NCBI RefSeq assembly: GCF_025502585.1
Contig: NZ_CP106679.1
Coordinates: 310,001 to 374,000, forward strand
DNA: 64,000 nt
Origin: Reichenbachiella agarivorans
Lineage (GTDB): Bacteria; Bacteroidota; Bacteroidia; Cytophagales; Cyclobacteriaceae
Reading direction: 5' to 3'
Every line of letters starts with the position of its first letter. The first letter of the stretch is position 1. Under the pieces are notes generated by a model. The model was not told where the DNA came from and searched no databases. It saw only the letters and a program-made list of their open reading frames with translations. Below, in pieces: positions 53,476 to 62,499 of the stretch. A program made the translations under genes and the position numbers.

Positions 53476-56268
53476 TTATTCTACTACGACGATTTTTTCA
53501 AAACTTGTTTCCAATCTAAATTCGACCCAATCTGGGCTATCACTACTGATGATTCCTTGGCGTGCATCTATTTCCTGATCCCCTCGGTATATCTTGATCA
53601 TTTTGGGATCAAAATCCTTGGTCCTTCTCAGTGACACCACCACAGGTTGATCATTTTGCATCTTCAGTTCACGACCATCACGCTCCAAACTCACTGTTGC
53701 AGGTATTCCCGTAGTGATTACTTTCACCTCTTGGTTTTCGAAACGTGTGATTCCTGATAGAAACACAAAATCAAAATCAGCATGCTCCTTGGCACGAACC
53801 GTTGACAACAAGCCTTTTTGATAAAATCCTTCTTTCTCAATCACACTAGAAACAGTCTCTCCCACGTGAATAACATCGCGTGTGCCATCTATCAATGCTA
53901 CTGTGATTTGCTGTGCTCCCAGACGATTGCCGTCAAACTGTATGTCAAGAATCTGATTGGAATCTACCCCTATGTAGGGATTGAAAACTGCCACAAAAGG
54001 ATCACTCCATGCCGACCCCTGTCGCCTCAGCATAAGCGTCGGTATCTTTGCGTCTAGTAGTTCACTAGGTGCAGTACCTTCAGTGATGGCGTTACATTTG
54101 GGTCCGAGGACGGAAAAAACCTGCTGCCCCGTATAGCCCTTGGCCCAAACATCCATGAACTGATCGGGTTTGTTGTCACTTTGGATAGTGAAACGCGCTT
54201 TTAGGTCTAACCCTGTTTGTGCTTTTTTCTTATCAGTGAAATAATCATAAGCTTTCAACTCCCCATGCTTTTCTCCCAATTCATCTGTTGGAGTGAGTGT
54301 TATTTTTTGACCCTTGGTATCGAGAATATCAAGCGACTGACCTAGGTTGTGATAAAAATAGTCATGTTGTTCCTTTCCTCCGTTGACTTTGCCCGAGCGA
54401 AAGATATCCAAGGCATAGCGCTGGCCAGCGGGTGTTTCGATCATGGTGGTCACACGGCGCTGATTGGCCTCTGTCTTTGGCTCAAAAAAAGAAACATCCA
54501 CGAAGCTAACTTTGTCAAAAAATGCTTGCTCTCCAGACTTGGGGAAACTGCCTTCGAGGGTATATGGATCATAACTGCGCATCGATGCATAGGTAGATAC
54601 TCCGTCTACCACCACGGTATTGTGGGCGGGAAACTGCGAGTAGTACTCCAAAAAATCAGGATGCCAATAACTCGATCCACGCCCCATATCTGGCCCGAGT
54701 ACGTAGTTGTTGGCATACAACTCCATCGCGATACCATTGGCATGGGCATGGTTGCCGTAGGAACCCAGCGTAGAGATCATCATGGCGTCCTGCCCTTGGC
54801 CCTGACGCTGCACAAACAAACTCACATTGGGGGCATAAAAAGTAGGTGTCACCAGAGATTCACCCTTCTCAATCTCTGATCTCGACAGCAAATCATCTGT
54901 GTAAAAAAACAGCTCAAACAATCCACCACCTTTGCGCTGGTAATGTCCTCTATCCATCAAATCATACAATAGTCCACTTATTACCTTTTCTTTGTCCAAT
55001 TCATCATACTTATGATAATTGGCAATCAGCAGTTCAAAATTGTCGGCAGGCAAAGTATGATGCCCAGAGTCTCCAAACCCCAGAGTGTATCCATTGGGAA
55101 ACTGATACTGAAAAGCTGCCAATGCGGCCTTTTCCACAATGGGAAAATTTTTCAGTTCATTCTCATGGGTAAAGTTGTCCAACAGCGTCAAAATCTCCAA
55201 CAAACTAGTAGTCACATGCATGGAATAGGATGGTGATTCAGGCCAAATCCCATTGTCCTGATCGTATATTCGCATAGACTCACGTAGGGCAATTTGCTTC
55301 GGTGATGAGATATCAAAGGTGTTTTTGAGATAGTATTGGCGACCCTTTCCATTCTCATATTGGCTATCATCCTCCAGTACGATGGCTATATAGGTAAGAA
55401 AACGAGCTTGAAACAAATTCCAATTGTTGTCTGGTACGCCATAAGTGATGATCTGATCCCCCCACTTCTGAAACACAGCCTGTGCATGCGTCAGATTCAT
55501 CTTGTGATTTTGAAAATAATCATAGAGGAAATCATAGGTCTCAACCAGAGAAACAACGATCCTTTCATGTATCACTTCGAAAGTCGCCAACCCAGAGATG
55601 TTTCTCTGGCTGGATGAGTCCAGTACTATGGGGGCATCTCGATAATACATCCCTTCTATGTATTGAAAGAAGACTGGAGTCGCTAATTCTGCGTATTTTT
55701 CTTCTCCAGTGAGCCAGTAGAGAAAAGCAGCATCCGCAGCGATCTGCATGATGTGGTCATTGATTTTTTCGATCGAGTGCCCAGACAATGAGGGCTTGAT
55801 CCATTCCCATGCGCCGTTATCCTTCCTCTGTCTATAGATGCCACGGGCATCGTCTTGATAAGGCTCCACCTCCTCTAGGCTAGGTGTACGGTAGTCTGTC
55901 GCCCAATCACGTGTGCCAGAGTAGCGCACAGTCGGTACAGGTGCCTCTCCTGCCGAGTGGTCAAAATCACCCCCTATCAAATAGACCTCCGTGTGCTTCG
56001 TATTCCAGTTCATCTGCAATCTGGACAGCAACCAAGTAGAATCTTCTTCTACATAGGCAAGGTATTTTTCCAAATTGCTCTTTTTCTTATCAATGATGGC
56101 TCTCTTCCAGCTTACCTCCTTGACAGATGTGACAAAATTGTCCTTCTTGCCATCGTTGACATAAATCCTCGGATGCCCACTGTATTCTTGTTCGGAACTG
56201 GAAGTGCATGCGCACATCACCCAAACCATGAAAAAGAATAGTGATAAATGATGATACGTCTTTTTCAT
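53476..56268 (-). CDS. Heparinase II/III-fold polysaccharide lyase-like lipoprotein
   Basis: A 930-residue lipoprotein (lipobox VMCAC near residue 20). It has an alpha-helical toroid, then a heparinase-type beta-sandwich. Landmarks: Asn in DNNWNLFQARF (near 282), Tyr in WPESPSY (near 347) and His in GNHAHANGI (near 503). It is a distant paralogue of the protein at 19139-21811, sharing AGEAPVPTVR and WPESPxY blocks. Its place between GH30 and GH39 suggests it acts on uronosyl linkages exposed in the same oligosaccharides. The PL family is unassigned. It could be an exolyase, given that lipoprotein anchoring and operon partners suggest periplasmic or surface work on short chains; this is inference. 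Confidence 0.78.
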   Translation of the reverse strand: MKKTYHHLSLFFFMVWVMCACTSSSEQEYSGHPRIYVNDGKKDNFVTSVKEVSWKRAIIDKKKSNLEKYLAYVEEDSTWLLSRLQMNWNTKHTEVYLIGGDFDHSAGEAPVPTVRYSGTRDWATDYRTPSLEEVEPYQDDARGIYRQRKDNGAWEWIKPSLSGHSIEKINDHIMQIAADAAFLYWLTGEEKYAELATPVFFQYIEGMYYRDAPIVLDSSSQRNISGLATFEVIHERIVVSLVETYDFLYDYFQNHKMNLTHAQAVFQKWGDQIITYGVPDNNWNLFQARFLTYIAIVLEDDSQYENGKGRQYYLKNTFDISSPKQIALRESMRIYDQDNGIWPESPSYSMHVTTSLLEILTLLDNFTHENELKNFPIVEKAALAAFQYQFPNGYTLGFGDSGHHTLPADNFELLIANYHKYDELDKEKVISGLLYDLMDRGHYQRKGGGLFELFFYTDDLLSRSEIEKGESLVTPTFYAPNVSLFVQRQGQGQDAMMISTLGSYGNHAHANGIAMELYANNYVLGPDMGRGSSYWHPDFLEYYSQFPAHNTVVVDGVSTYASMRSYDPYTLEGSFPKSGEQAFFDKVSFVDVSFFEPKTEANQRRVTTMIETPAGQRYALDIFRSGKVNGGKEQHDYFYHNLGQSLDILDTKGQKITLTPTDELGEKHGELKAYDYFTDKKKAQTGLDLKARFTIQSDNKPDQFMDVWAKGYTGQQVFSVLGPKCNAITEGTAPSELLDAKIPTLMLRRQGSAWSDPFVAVFNPYIGVDSNQILDIQFDGNRLGAQQITVALIDGTRDVIHVGETVSSVIEKEGFYQKGLLSTVRAKEHADFDFVFLSGITRFENQEVKVITTGIPATVSLERDGRELKMQNDQPVVVSLRRTKDFDPKMIKIYRGDQEIDARQGIISSDSPDWVEFRLETSFEKIVVVE

Positions 56269-56351
56269 ATTTGCGTCATATTATTTCAAAGTCTTATGAT
56301 GAAACCAAAAAGGTCGAAACGTTTCATTACGACCTGTCAGTCGACAGAATA

Positions 56352-57797
56352 TTAGTAGTTAGCAATGGTCACAGTACTGATCGATTTGGCCTGTAAGCTT
56401 AGGTTGATAGTTTTATCTCCCATCTTAACGGTACTCGTTTTCACGCTTTCCTCCCCGTTGTAAATAACGAGTACGATGCTACCATCAGACTTTTTGAATG
56501 CCAAGTGATTCTCCCCGTCCGACTTGAGGAACTGATCCCCAGGTTGTACAAAGTGTGAGACATGCTTGAAAAGATAGTATTCATCCGTGTACTTCACGGT
56601 TTTCGCCTTGCGGTCTATGATTACCATTGAGTTTTGAGGCCATCCCCACGAGCTCATACCAGTTTCGTCCAAGACCATGTTCCAGTACATATAAGAACCA
56701 GCTCCTGACCTGAGGTAATGAATAAAAGTCTTCCAAGACCTTTCGAGTGAGGTCCAATCGTTTTCACTTTCTCCACAGATGTTTTCAGTTTGCATGAGTC
56801 GAAAATCAGGATATTCTTCATGGACTGTAGCGATGGCTTTAGATCCTCCCCATTGAAAACCTACTCCTGTGAGGTACTTGGCGGTTTTTTCATTGTTGAG
56901 AATCGTACGTACATAGTCAGGATTGCTCCAGTTGATCGTCCCGAGCCATATCTCGGTATCCAAACTATCCTGCTCAAACTGTGGTCCGAGATAGCCTCCT
57001 ATGAAGTAAGACATATCCTCTGCTCGCCAAGTACAGCTGGGCCAGTTGGGAGAGTAGGCAATTTCGTTTTGAGGCATGATCGCAAAAAGTGGCACTCCTG
57101 CAGCTTCGTAAGCCTTTACGAATTTAGAGAAGTAGAGCGCATAAGCCTTCAAATAACGCTCCTGCATTTTGAACCCTGTGGCATTGTTGAACATCTGTGC
57201 GCCTGGATCCATGCGGTTGCCTCCTTGTCGACCTTCCCAATCTCCTGCCCGCAGGGAGTAGTGCTCATTGACCTTCATCCAAGCAGGAGGAGTCCATGGA
57301 GATGCCCACACTTGTAGATCAGGCCTTATTTTGAGGGCTTCTTTGATGTATGGAATCAATATGAAACGATCTCTATCAATATTGAAATCTCGCATCACAA
57401 AATCCTCCGCTACATCATTGGAGGAATAATAGCTCAAGGCATAATCACTCGCTCCCAAAGGAATCCGACACATGGAGAAATTAGCTCCTTGCGCTGAAAA
57501 CATCTCCTTAAATACCTTTTGGTAATCTGTAGTAGGCAGACTGGTCAAGGCTGTCCAACCCAGTTCGTTGAATGCTCCACCGAAACCATCCATAGTTTGC
57601 AATGGTAGCTCCGGGTACAGTTTGATGGTACTTTCTACTGTCCCTTCTGATTGAGCGATGAATTTCTTAGGCTCTACCCAACGCTTGCTCTCCGTAGTAT
57701 AGACCATATCTATGTTTTGTGCTGCTGAGATTTGTACAAGTAACATACTCATCCCCAAAAGCACAATATGCCAAATCATTTTGTTGTTTTTTTTCAT
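56352..57797 (-). CDS. GH30-family glycoside hydrolase
   Basis: A retaining (beta/alpha)8-barrel hydrolase with the GH30 side beta-domain, 481 residues. The start is at MKKNNKMIWHIVLLG; the longer frame begins with TTG and is unlikely. It has a Sec signal peptide ending near ISAAQ. MDGFGGAFNELGW is the family N-terminal block; the acid/base Glu is in MPQNEIAYS (near 243) and the nucleophile Glu in MQTENICGE (near 336). GH30 includes beta-glucosidases/glucosylceramidases, beta-1,6-glucanases, beta-xylosidases, beta-fucosidases and glucuronoxylanases; the domain layout fits the GH30_1 to _3 group, but the subfamily is uncertain. It should cleave a beta-linked backbone or side-chain sugar. Confidence 0.9.
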   Translation of the reverse strand: MKKNNKMIWHIVLLGMSMLLVQISAAQNIDMVYTTESKRWVEPKKFIAQSEGTVESTIKLYPELPLQTMDGFGGAFNELGWTALTSLPTTDYQKVFKEMFSAQGANFSMCRIPLGASDYALSYYSSNDVAEDFVMRDFNIDRDRFILIPYIKEALKIRPDLQVWASPWTPPAWMKVNEHYSLRAGDWEGRQGGNRMDPGAQMFNNATGFKMQERYLKAYALYFSKFVKAYEAAGVPLFAIMPQNEIAYSPNWPSCTWRAEDMSYFIGGYLGPQFEQDSLDTEIWLGTINWSNPDYVRTILNNEKTAKYLTGVGFQWGGSKAIATVHEEYPDFRLMQTENICGESENDWTSLERSWKTFIHYLRSGAGSYMYWNMVLDETGMSSWGWPQNSMVIIDRKAKTVKYTDEYYLFKHVSHFVQPGDQFLKSDGENHLAFKKSDGSIVLVIYNGEESVKTSTVKMGDKTINLSLQAKSISTVTIANY

Positions 57798-57878
57798 ATG
57801 TTCTTTATCCAAAAAAAATTAATACCAAAAACACTCCGCAATTCCATTCAAAATCTATGACTGCTTTATAAATCATTG

Positions 57879-60245
57879 TTATTTGAGGGGTTGGGTATGT
57901 ATGGCTTGATTTCTCATGACCGAAATCTCTGCTTTTGTTTCGCTCATTTTTACCATATCCAGCCCCAATAGATCATCTGTACTTCTGATCTTGGTATCAC
58001 CTATTTTCAAGATCACATCACCTTCTCGCACACCAAGAGCTTTAGGCTGTCGGTCCATGATTTTCATGACCCACGCACCTTGCATCTCATGTAGCCCTGC
58101 TGCAGACTGTTCTGCCATGGTTTCGATGCTTTTGAGTTTCATTCCCATCCAGATAATAGCATTGGGTACGGTATTCTCGCCTTGGTACTCTGGATCTATT
58201 ATAGGTACTTCGGGGGTTTTGGCCAAAGCCTTCAAGGCAGGAATTTGTACACCAAACGCATCCATCGGGAAATTCTGAAAGCCTACTTTCAAAGCAGGTG
58301 AATCGTCCCCAACCTCAAAATTCAACTGTGTCGGATCCAAGAACAATGGATCCCCGAATACACTGGCCGAATCTACACCTTTGGTGAGGGAGAGCTGTAG
58401 GGCATCTTCGTTGGTAAACAGGTTGTGATCCACTTGCTGACCCCAACCACGCATCCCCACGTCTTGATGGGATTTCATGGTGATATTGTTTCTAAATATG
58501 TCCTTGGAGTTGGCAAACCACACATGAGGGTGAAACCCATTGTTGATCATTATGTTGTTTTCGACCACCCGATCAAAGCCTTCGCGCAACTTGATCCCTC
58601 CATTGAGGCAGAGATTGTTGTAGATATGGTAGTTGGTAGAGCCATCATCGAGATCTATGTCCCAACCATGATCACAGCGGAAGCGGTTGTTGCGAATCAC
58701 TGTGGTATGTATTGCATCCCAACCAGTGATCGAGCGATGAGCCAGCGTGAGGCTATCCATGTATTGCCTATTAGGATGCCAAAATCGGTCTCTTCCCCAA
58801 GAATTGAACGAACCATGGTCACCTGTCTCCAATACAGTATTGAACACATCGTTGTATTCCAATACATGCCCGCCCCAGGTACCATCACCTATGTTGATAC
58901 CTGCGCGAGGCACATCGTATATACTGTTGTTGCGGACAGTTATATTCATGGACATGGCGATTTCTACGCCAGCTGTTTGTTTTTCTACTCTACCTATACG
59001 GTATATCAGGTTGTTTTCTACTAGACAGTTTTTGGGATAAAAATCATTTTGTGGACCTGATAGGGTATCCATCTCTTGCACAGGTACGAATTCCCCATAA
59101 CGAAACGCTGGAGAGCGCACTGCTGAAGATTCGCCTACAAAACAAATGGCACTCGCACCACTCTCATGAATGTGATTTTGGGATAAGGTAATGTCACGAT
59201 TGTATCCACTCACAAAAACCACATTTCCTCCCAGATTGACAAATTCACAATCACTAATGCTACAGTGCTCTGCTCCTGCAACAAACAATGCTCCACCACG
59301 GAATATGGACCAGTCACTTCGCAAAAGCTGCTCATACTCGTTCATAAATGTACGTTTGGTATGTTCAAATTTGATTCCTGTGATGACCACATCACGTACA
59401 GGCTCTTTTTCATCTCCTTGTATAGAAATCAAATTTTCCAGAACAGTCCCTTCAAATTTGGCAGTTGCCAAATCCAAACCCAGCTCTGGCCAGTAGTATA
59501 TTTTTTGATTGTCACGATCCAAGAACCACTCACCTGGGCTGTCGAGTTCTTCTAGGACATTTTCGACCATTCGATACTGCTCATGTGGACGAGAGGGGCG
59601 ATTGTTTTGCTGCCCACCAGCCAATATCGCATTTCCAGTGCTATCCACACCGGTGATTTCAAAGTGAAACCCTCCCCACTTGCCACTATGCATGGCATGA
59701 AAGTAGGCTCCCTCTGGATGTTGCCAAGTCTGGATTCGCTCTGGTGATATGGCATCAGCAGCATGACCCTGCCAGTAACCTCCCTCCTCGGAGTAGTTAG
59801 GGTAGCGAGCCAAAATTTGTAGCTTTCCATTGGCCAAAAATTGATCAAAATTTATGTTTTGATTCAAAGACGCAACAACTATGCTGTCACCGTGATTTTT
59901 CCAATCTAGATCCAAAGGAACAGAACCTTTGAGTACGACTTGGTCACTGCCCTTGCCTTTCAGTGTCAATCCACTCAGCAACGGAGATATGAGAATAGGT
60001 GAAGATAAATAGTATTCGCCTGGCTCCATCTCAATGGTCAGGGCAATTGGGGTGCTTGCAGATTTGATTTGTTCTGCCCGAGCTATTGCTTGAGCAAGGG
60101 TAGGAAATGGTTTCTCCTTGGAGCCATCTGCGTCCTGTGGACCACTGACATCTACAAAGATTTGAACAGAGGGCTGTTCACAGCCAGACAATATAGACAC
60201 CCATCCCAGCAACAGCAGGGCGCAATAACAAATAGTCTTCTTCAT
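57879..60245 (-). CDS. GH141-like right-handed beta-helix lipoprotein with C-terminal PDZ domain
   Basis: A 788-residue lipoprotein. The start is at MKKTICYCALLLLGW and the lipobox is ILSGC (Cys22). The N-terminal block IFVDVSGPQDADGSKEKPFP then TLAQAIARAEQ, and the long beta-helix with rungs such as NCLVENNLIYRIG and NITVRNNSIYDVPRAGINIG, resemble GH141, a family with an alpha-L-fucosidase (BT1002) and xylanases. The last 95 residues form a PDZ-like domain (AWVMKIMDRQPKALGVREGD, VILKIGDTKIRS). A fucosidase role fits the adjacent GH29, but the family call is from pattern only. A PDZ domain on a glycosidase is unusual and may bind a partner protein C-terminus. Confidence 0.7.
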   Translation of the reverse strand: MKKTICYCALLLLGWVSILSGCEQPSVQIFVDVSGPQDADGSKEKPFPTLAQAIARAEQIKSASTPIALTIEMEPGEYYLSSPILISPLLSGLTLKGKGSDQVVLKGSVPLDLDWKNHGDSIVVASLNQNINFDQFLANGKLQILARYPNYSEEGGYWQGHAADAISPERIQTWQHPEGAYFHAMHSGKWGGFHFEITGVDSTGNAILAGGQQNNRPSRPHEQYRMVENVLEELDSPGEWFLDRDNQKIYYWPELGLDLATAKFEGTVLENLISIQGDEKEPVRDVVITGIKFEHTKRTFMNEYEQLLRSDWSIFRGGALFVAGAEHCSISDCEFVNLGGNVVFVSGYNRDITLSQNHIHESGASAICFVGESSAVRSPAFRYGEFVPVQEMDTLSGPQNDFYPKNCLVENNLIYRIGRVEKQTAGVEIAMSMNITVRNNSIYDVPRAGINIGDGTWGGHVLEYNDVFNTVLETGDHGSFNSWGRDRFWHPNRQYMDSLTLAHRSITGWDAIHTTVIRNNRFRCDHGWDIDLDDGSTNYHIYNNLCLNGGIKLREGFDRVVENNIMINNGFHPHVWFANSKDIFRNNITMKSHQDVGMRGWGQQVDHNLFTNEDALQLSLTKGVDSASVFGDPLFLDPTQLNFEVGDDSPALKVGFQNFPMDAFGVQIPALKALAKTPEVPIIDPEYQGENTVPNAIIWMGMKLKSIETMAEQSAAGLHEMQGAWVMKIMDRQPKALGVREGDVILKIGDTKIRSTDDLLGLDMVKMSETKAEISVMRNQAIHTQPLK

Positions 60246-60316
60246 ATCTCGATTGGAGAATATACCGATTGCCCAAATGAGCAATCGGTAACACATCATT
60301 TAACTAATTACAGTTC

Positions 60317-61684
60317 TTACAATTCTATCTTGATGACCGTAGCAGATGAGTCCAATGCACTAGTAGGTAAAACTACCTGAGATTGTTCTACATCCCATTC
60401 TAACTCCACCCCAGGATCAGCTAGCAATGACATTTTGCTAGGTTTGATGTCGGTATTGATCGCTAGACGGCCATTGGCTGGCCACTCGAATATGTGCGCA
60501 TAGATCACACCATCTTTGGCAGTATATCTTCCCCACTCTGGTCTGTCGTATGGACTTGCTTTTGCACCATAGATCGACTCACCGTTGACCTTGGTCCACT
60601 TGCCCATGTCGGCCAGACGTTCTACACTTTCTTGTGGGAATAAACCTTGTGGATCGGGCCCTATATTGAGTAGAAAGTTTCCTCCTTTGGATACTATGTC
60701 CACGAGGTTCTGAATGAGGACTTCACTACTCTTCCAGTTGGTGTCAGACGGCTTATACCCCCACGAACCATTCATTGTCATGCACGATTCCCAATCTGCA
60801 TCGATACCAGTAGCGGGGATTTCTTGCTCTGGCGTACCAAAGTCTCCCGCATAATTGCCTTCCATATCCATCCCTTCCATGCCATTACGACCTTTGTCTA
60901 CACGGTTGTTGACGATGGTGCGTGGCTGCATCTCTAGGATCATATTGTACATCTCTTTGCCCATCTCAGTGGTGTAATCTGGAATCCAATCTCCATCAAA
61001 CCATACCACACCTATATCACCATACTTAGTCAAAAGCTCTCGTACTTGTGGTTTTAGATAGTTTTCATAATATTTTGGAAACTCTGGATTAAAGGCTGTG
61101 GAGTCCTTTTGTCCCACATTGTAATTAGGATACAAGGGTGCCTGTGCCTCTGGGTGATGCCAATCTACTATAGAGTGATAGAAGCAAAATTTAATTCCAC
61201 CTTTTTTACACGCCTCTGCCAGTTCCTTGACAATGTCACGCTTGAATGGCGATGCTTCCATGATATCATAGTCTGTCACCTCAGAATCCCATAGACAAAA
61301 ACCATCGTGGTGTTTGGAGGTCAATACGATGTACTTCATACCTGCGTCTTTGGCCATAGCCACCCAAGCGTCTGCATCAAATTTCGTTGGATTAAACTGA
61401 GCAACTACTTCTTTTTCGTAGTCTTCGATGGTATAATCCAATTTGTCCATAATCCACTCAGCCCCTCCTTTGCAGATTTCACCGTTGCGTTCACCACCAG
61501 GCACTGCATAGGCCCCCCAGTGGATAAACATGCCAAAACCTGCATCGCGCCACCACTGCATTCTTTCATCATCACTGATGACAACTGGTTCTTCAATGAT
61601 CACTTTTTCTTCCTTAGCTTTTTGCTGACACGCTGCCCCAAAAAGCACCAAGGCTACCCATAGATAATTCGCTACTTTCTTCAT
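60317..61684 (-). CDS. GH29 alpha-L-fucosidase, lipoprotein
   Basis: A retaining alpha-L-fucosidase of 455 residues. The signal peptide ends in the lipobox FGAAC (Cys19). Family blocks are GMFIHWGAYAVPGGE, YIVLTSKHHDGFCLWDS with the fucose-binding His pair, the nucleophile Asp in VVWFDGDW (near 228), and a likely acid/base Glu in DADWESCMTMNGSWGY (near 298). GGNFLLNIGPDPQG is also diagnostic. It follows the DUF1961-like gene by 9 bp and precedes the GH141-like gene. With GH95 it shows that fucose is a main constituent. The linkage specificity (alpha-1,3/1,4 versus broader) is not visible. Confidence 0.95.
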   Translation of the reverse strand: MKKVANYLWVALVLFGAACQQKAKEEKVIIEEPVVISDDERMQWWRDAGFGMFIHWGAYAVPGGERNGEICKGGAEWIMDKLDYTIEDYEKEVVAQFNPTKFDADAWVAMAKDAGMKYIVLTSKHHDGFCLWDSEVTDYDIMEASPFKRDIVKELAEACKKGGIKFCFYHSIVDWHHPEAQAPLYPNYNVGQKDSTAFNPEFPKYYENYLKPQVRELLTKYGDIGVVWFDGDWIPDYTTEMGKEMYNMILEMQPRTIVNNRVDKGRNGMEGMDMEGNYAGDFGTPEQEIPATGIDADWESCMTMNGSWGYKPSDTNWKSSEVLIQNLVDIVSKGGNFLLNIGPDPQGLFPQESVERLADMGKWTKVNGESIYGAKASPYDRPEWGRYTAKDGVIYAHIFEWPANGRLAINTDIKPSKMSLLADPGVELEWDVEQSQVVLPTSALDSSATVIKIEL

Positions 61685-61693
61685 TCAACTTTA

Positions 61694-62488
61694 CTATTTA
61701 GTATATACTTTAAAATCTTTGTACCTCCCAGAACGGGTAAACATATGCCGCAATCCTATTCGTCCCTCGACGACTGGCTCAAAACCTGTCAGATCCCATT
61801 GGTATAATTTTTCCTTTTCATCTCCCTCTACCTTCAGAAAGAGCTTTCCATCTGTTTTGACCCAAGTCATGTGGTAGGTGATACCAGGAAGAAACAACTC
61901 AGTCTTATCAAAAGACGGTGGCACCTCGGTCTCTCCAAAGGTTTCTTTGCTCTGAGCAGGGTACTTTCGTACTCGAATATAGTCATTGGTCGGGTCTTCA
62001 TTGACCATCGGAAAAGCCGCATAGCTGATGTGGATTGTATTCATATTGAGCCAATATTTGCTCATAGTCGGAACTTTACGATAGTCATTCCACTCAGTAA
62101 TATCTTTGCTAAATTGCCCCTCACCAGTGCCTGTGGCTTGAATAAATAGTATATTGACATTGACTACCTGCTCATCTGTCCGCGTAAAATCGTACTCAAT
62201 CTTCACGTCCCCCTCAAAGGACTGTTTGGTCCACAATACAGCATGATGAGCATCATTTCTGTTGATTGGACCTGCCGAAAAATCCATTCCGCTATCCGAA
62301 TTTTCAACCGTTGCGATCTCACCGTCCAAAAACCAATGTGTACGCCAGTCATCGGTACATGGATCTACTAATGCCAACTCCCATTCAGTATCCGCATCGA
62401 ATTTTTCAAAATCATCTTGTGGTTTGGTCTTGCAAGCCCACATCCCTGCGGACAAAGCTAAAATTGTGATCAATATTTGTTTGTTCAT
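61694..62488 (-). CDS. DUF1961-like concanavalin-fold lipoprotein
   Basis: A 264-residue lipoprotein. The start is at MNKQILITILALSAG, with lipobox MWAC; the longer frame overlaps the upstream gene. The body looks like a DUF1961-type jelly-roll: DDFEKFDADTEWELALV, AHHAVLWTKQSFEGDVKIEY, a Tyr-rich NTIHISYAAFP, and the C-terminal LRHMFTRSGRYKDFKVY. Such proteins occur in polysaccharide loci and have the fold of GH16/PL7-type enzymes, but no activity is established to my knowledge for this kind. It could be a lyase, a hydrolase or a binding protein. It is co-transcribed with GH29 and the propeller protein. Confidence 0.7.
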   Translation of the reverse strand: MNKQILITILALSAGMWACKTKPQDDFEKFDADTEWELALVDPCTDDWRTHWFLDGEIATVENSDSGMDFSAGPINRNDAHHAVLWTKQSFEGDVKIEYDFTRTDEQVVNVNILFIQATGTGEGQFSKDITEWNDYRKVPTMSKYWLNMNTIHISYAAFPMVNEDPTNDYIRVRKYPAQSKETFGETEVPPSFDKTELFLPGITYHMTWVKTDGKLFLKVEGDEKEKLYQWDLTGFEPVVEGRIGLRHMFTRSGRYKDFKVYTK

Positions 62489-62499
62489 TGTCAATTCTT

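Noticed and set aside
58425-59024. Open frame of 199 codons on the plus strand
   Set aside because: It is antisense to the GH141-like gene. Repetitive beta-helix codons often leave open frames opposite; no domain is visible.
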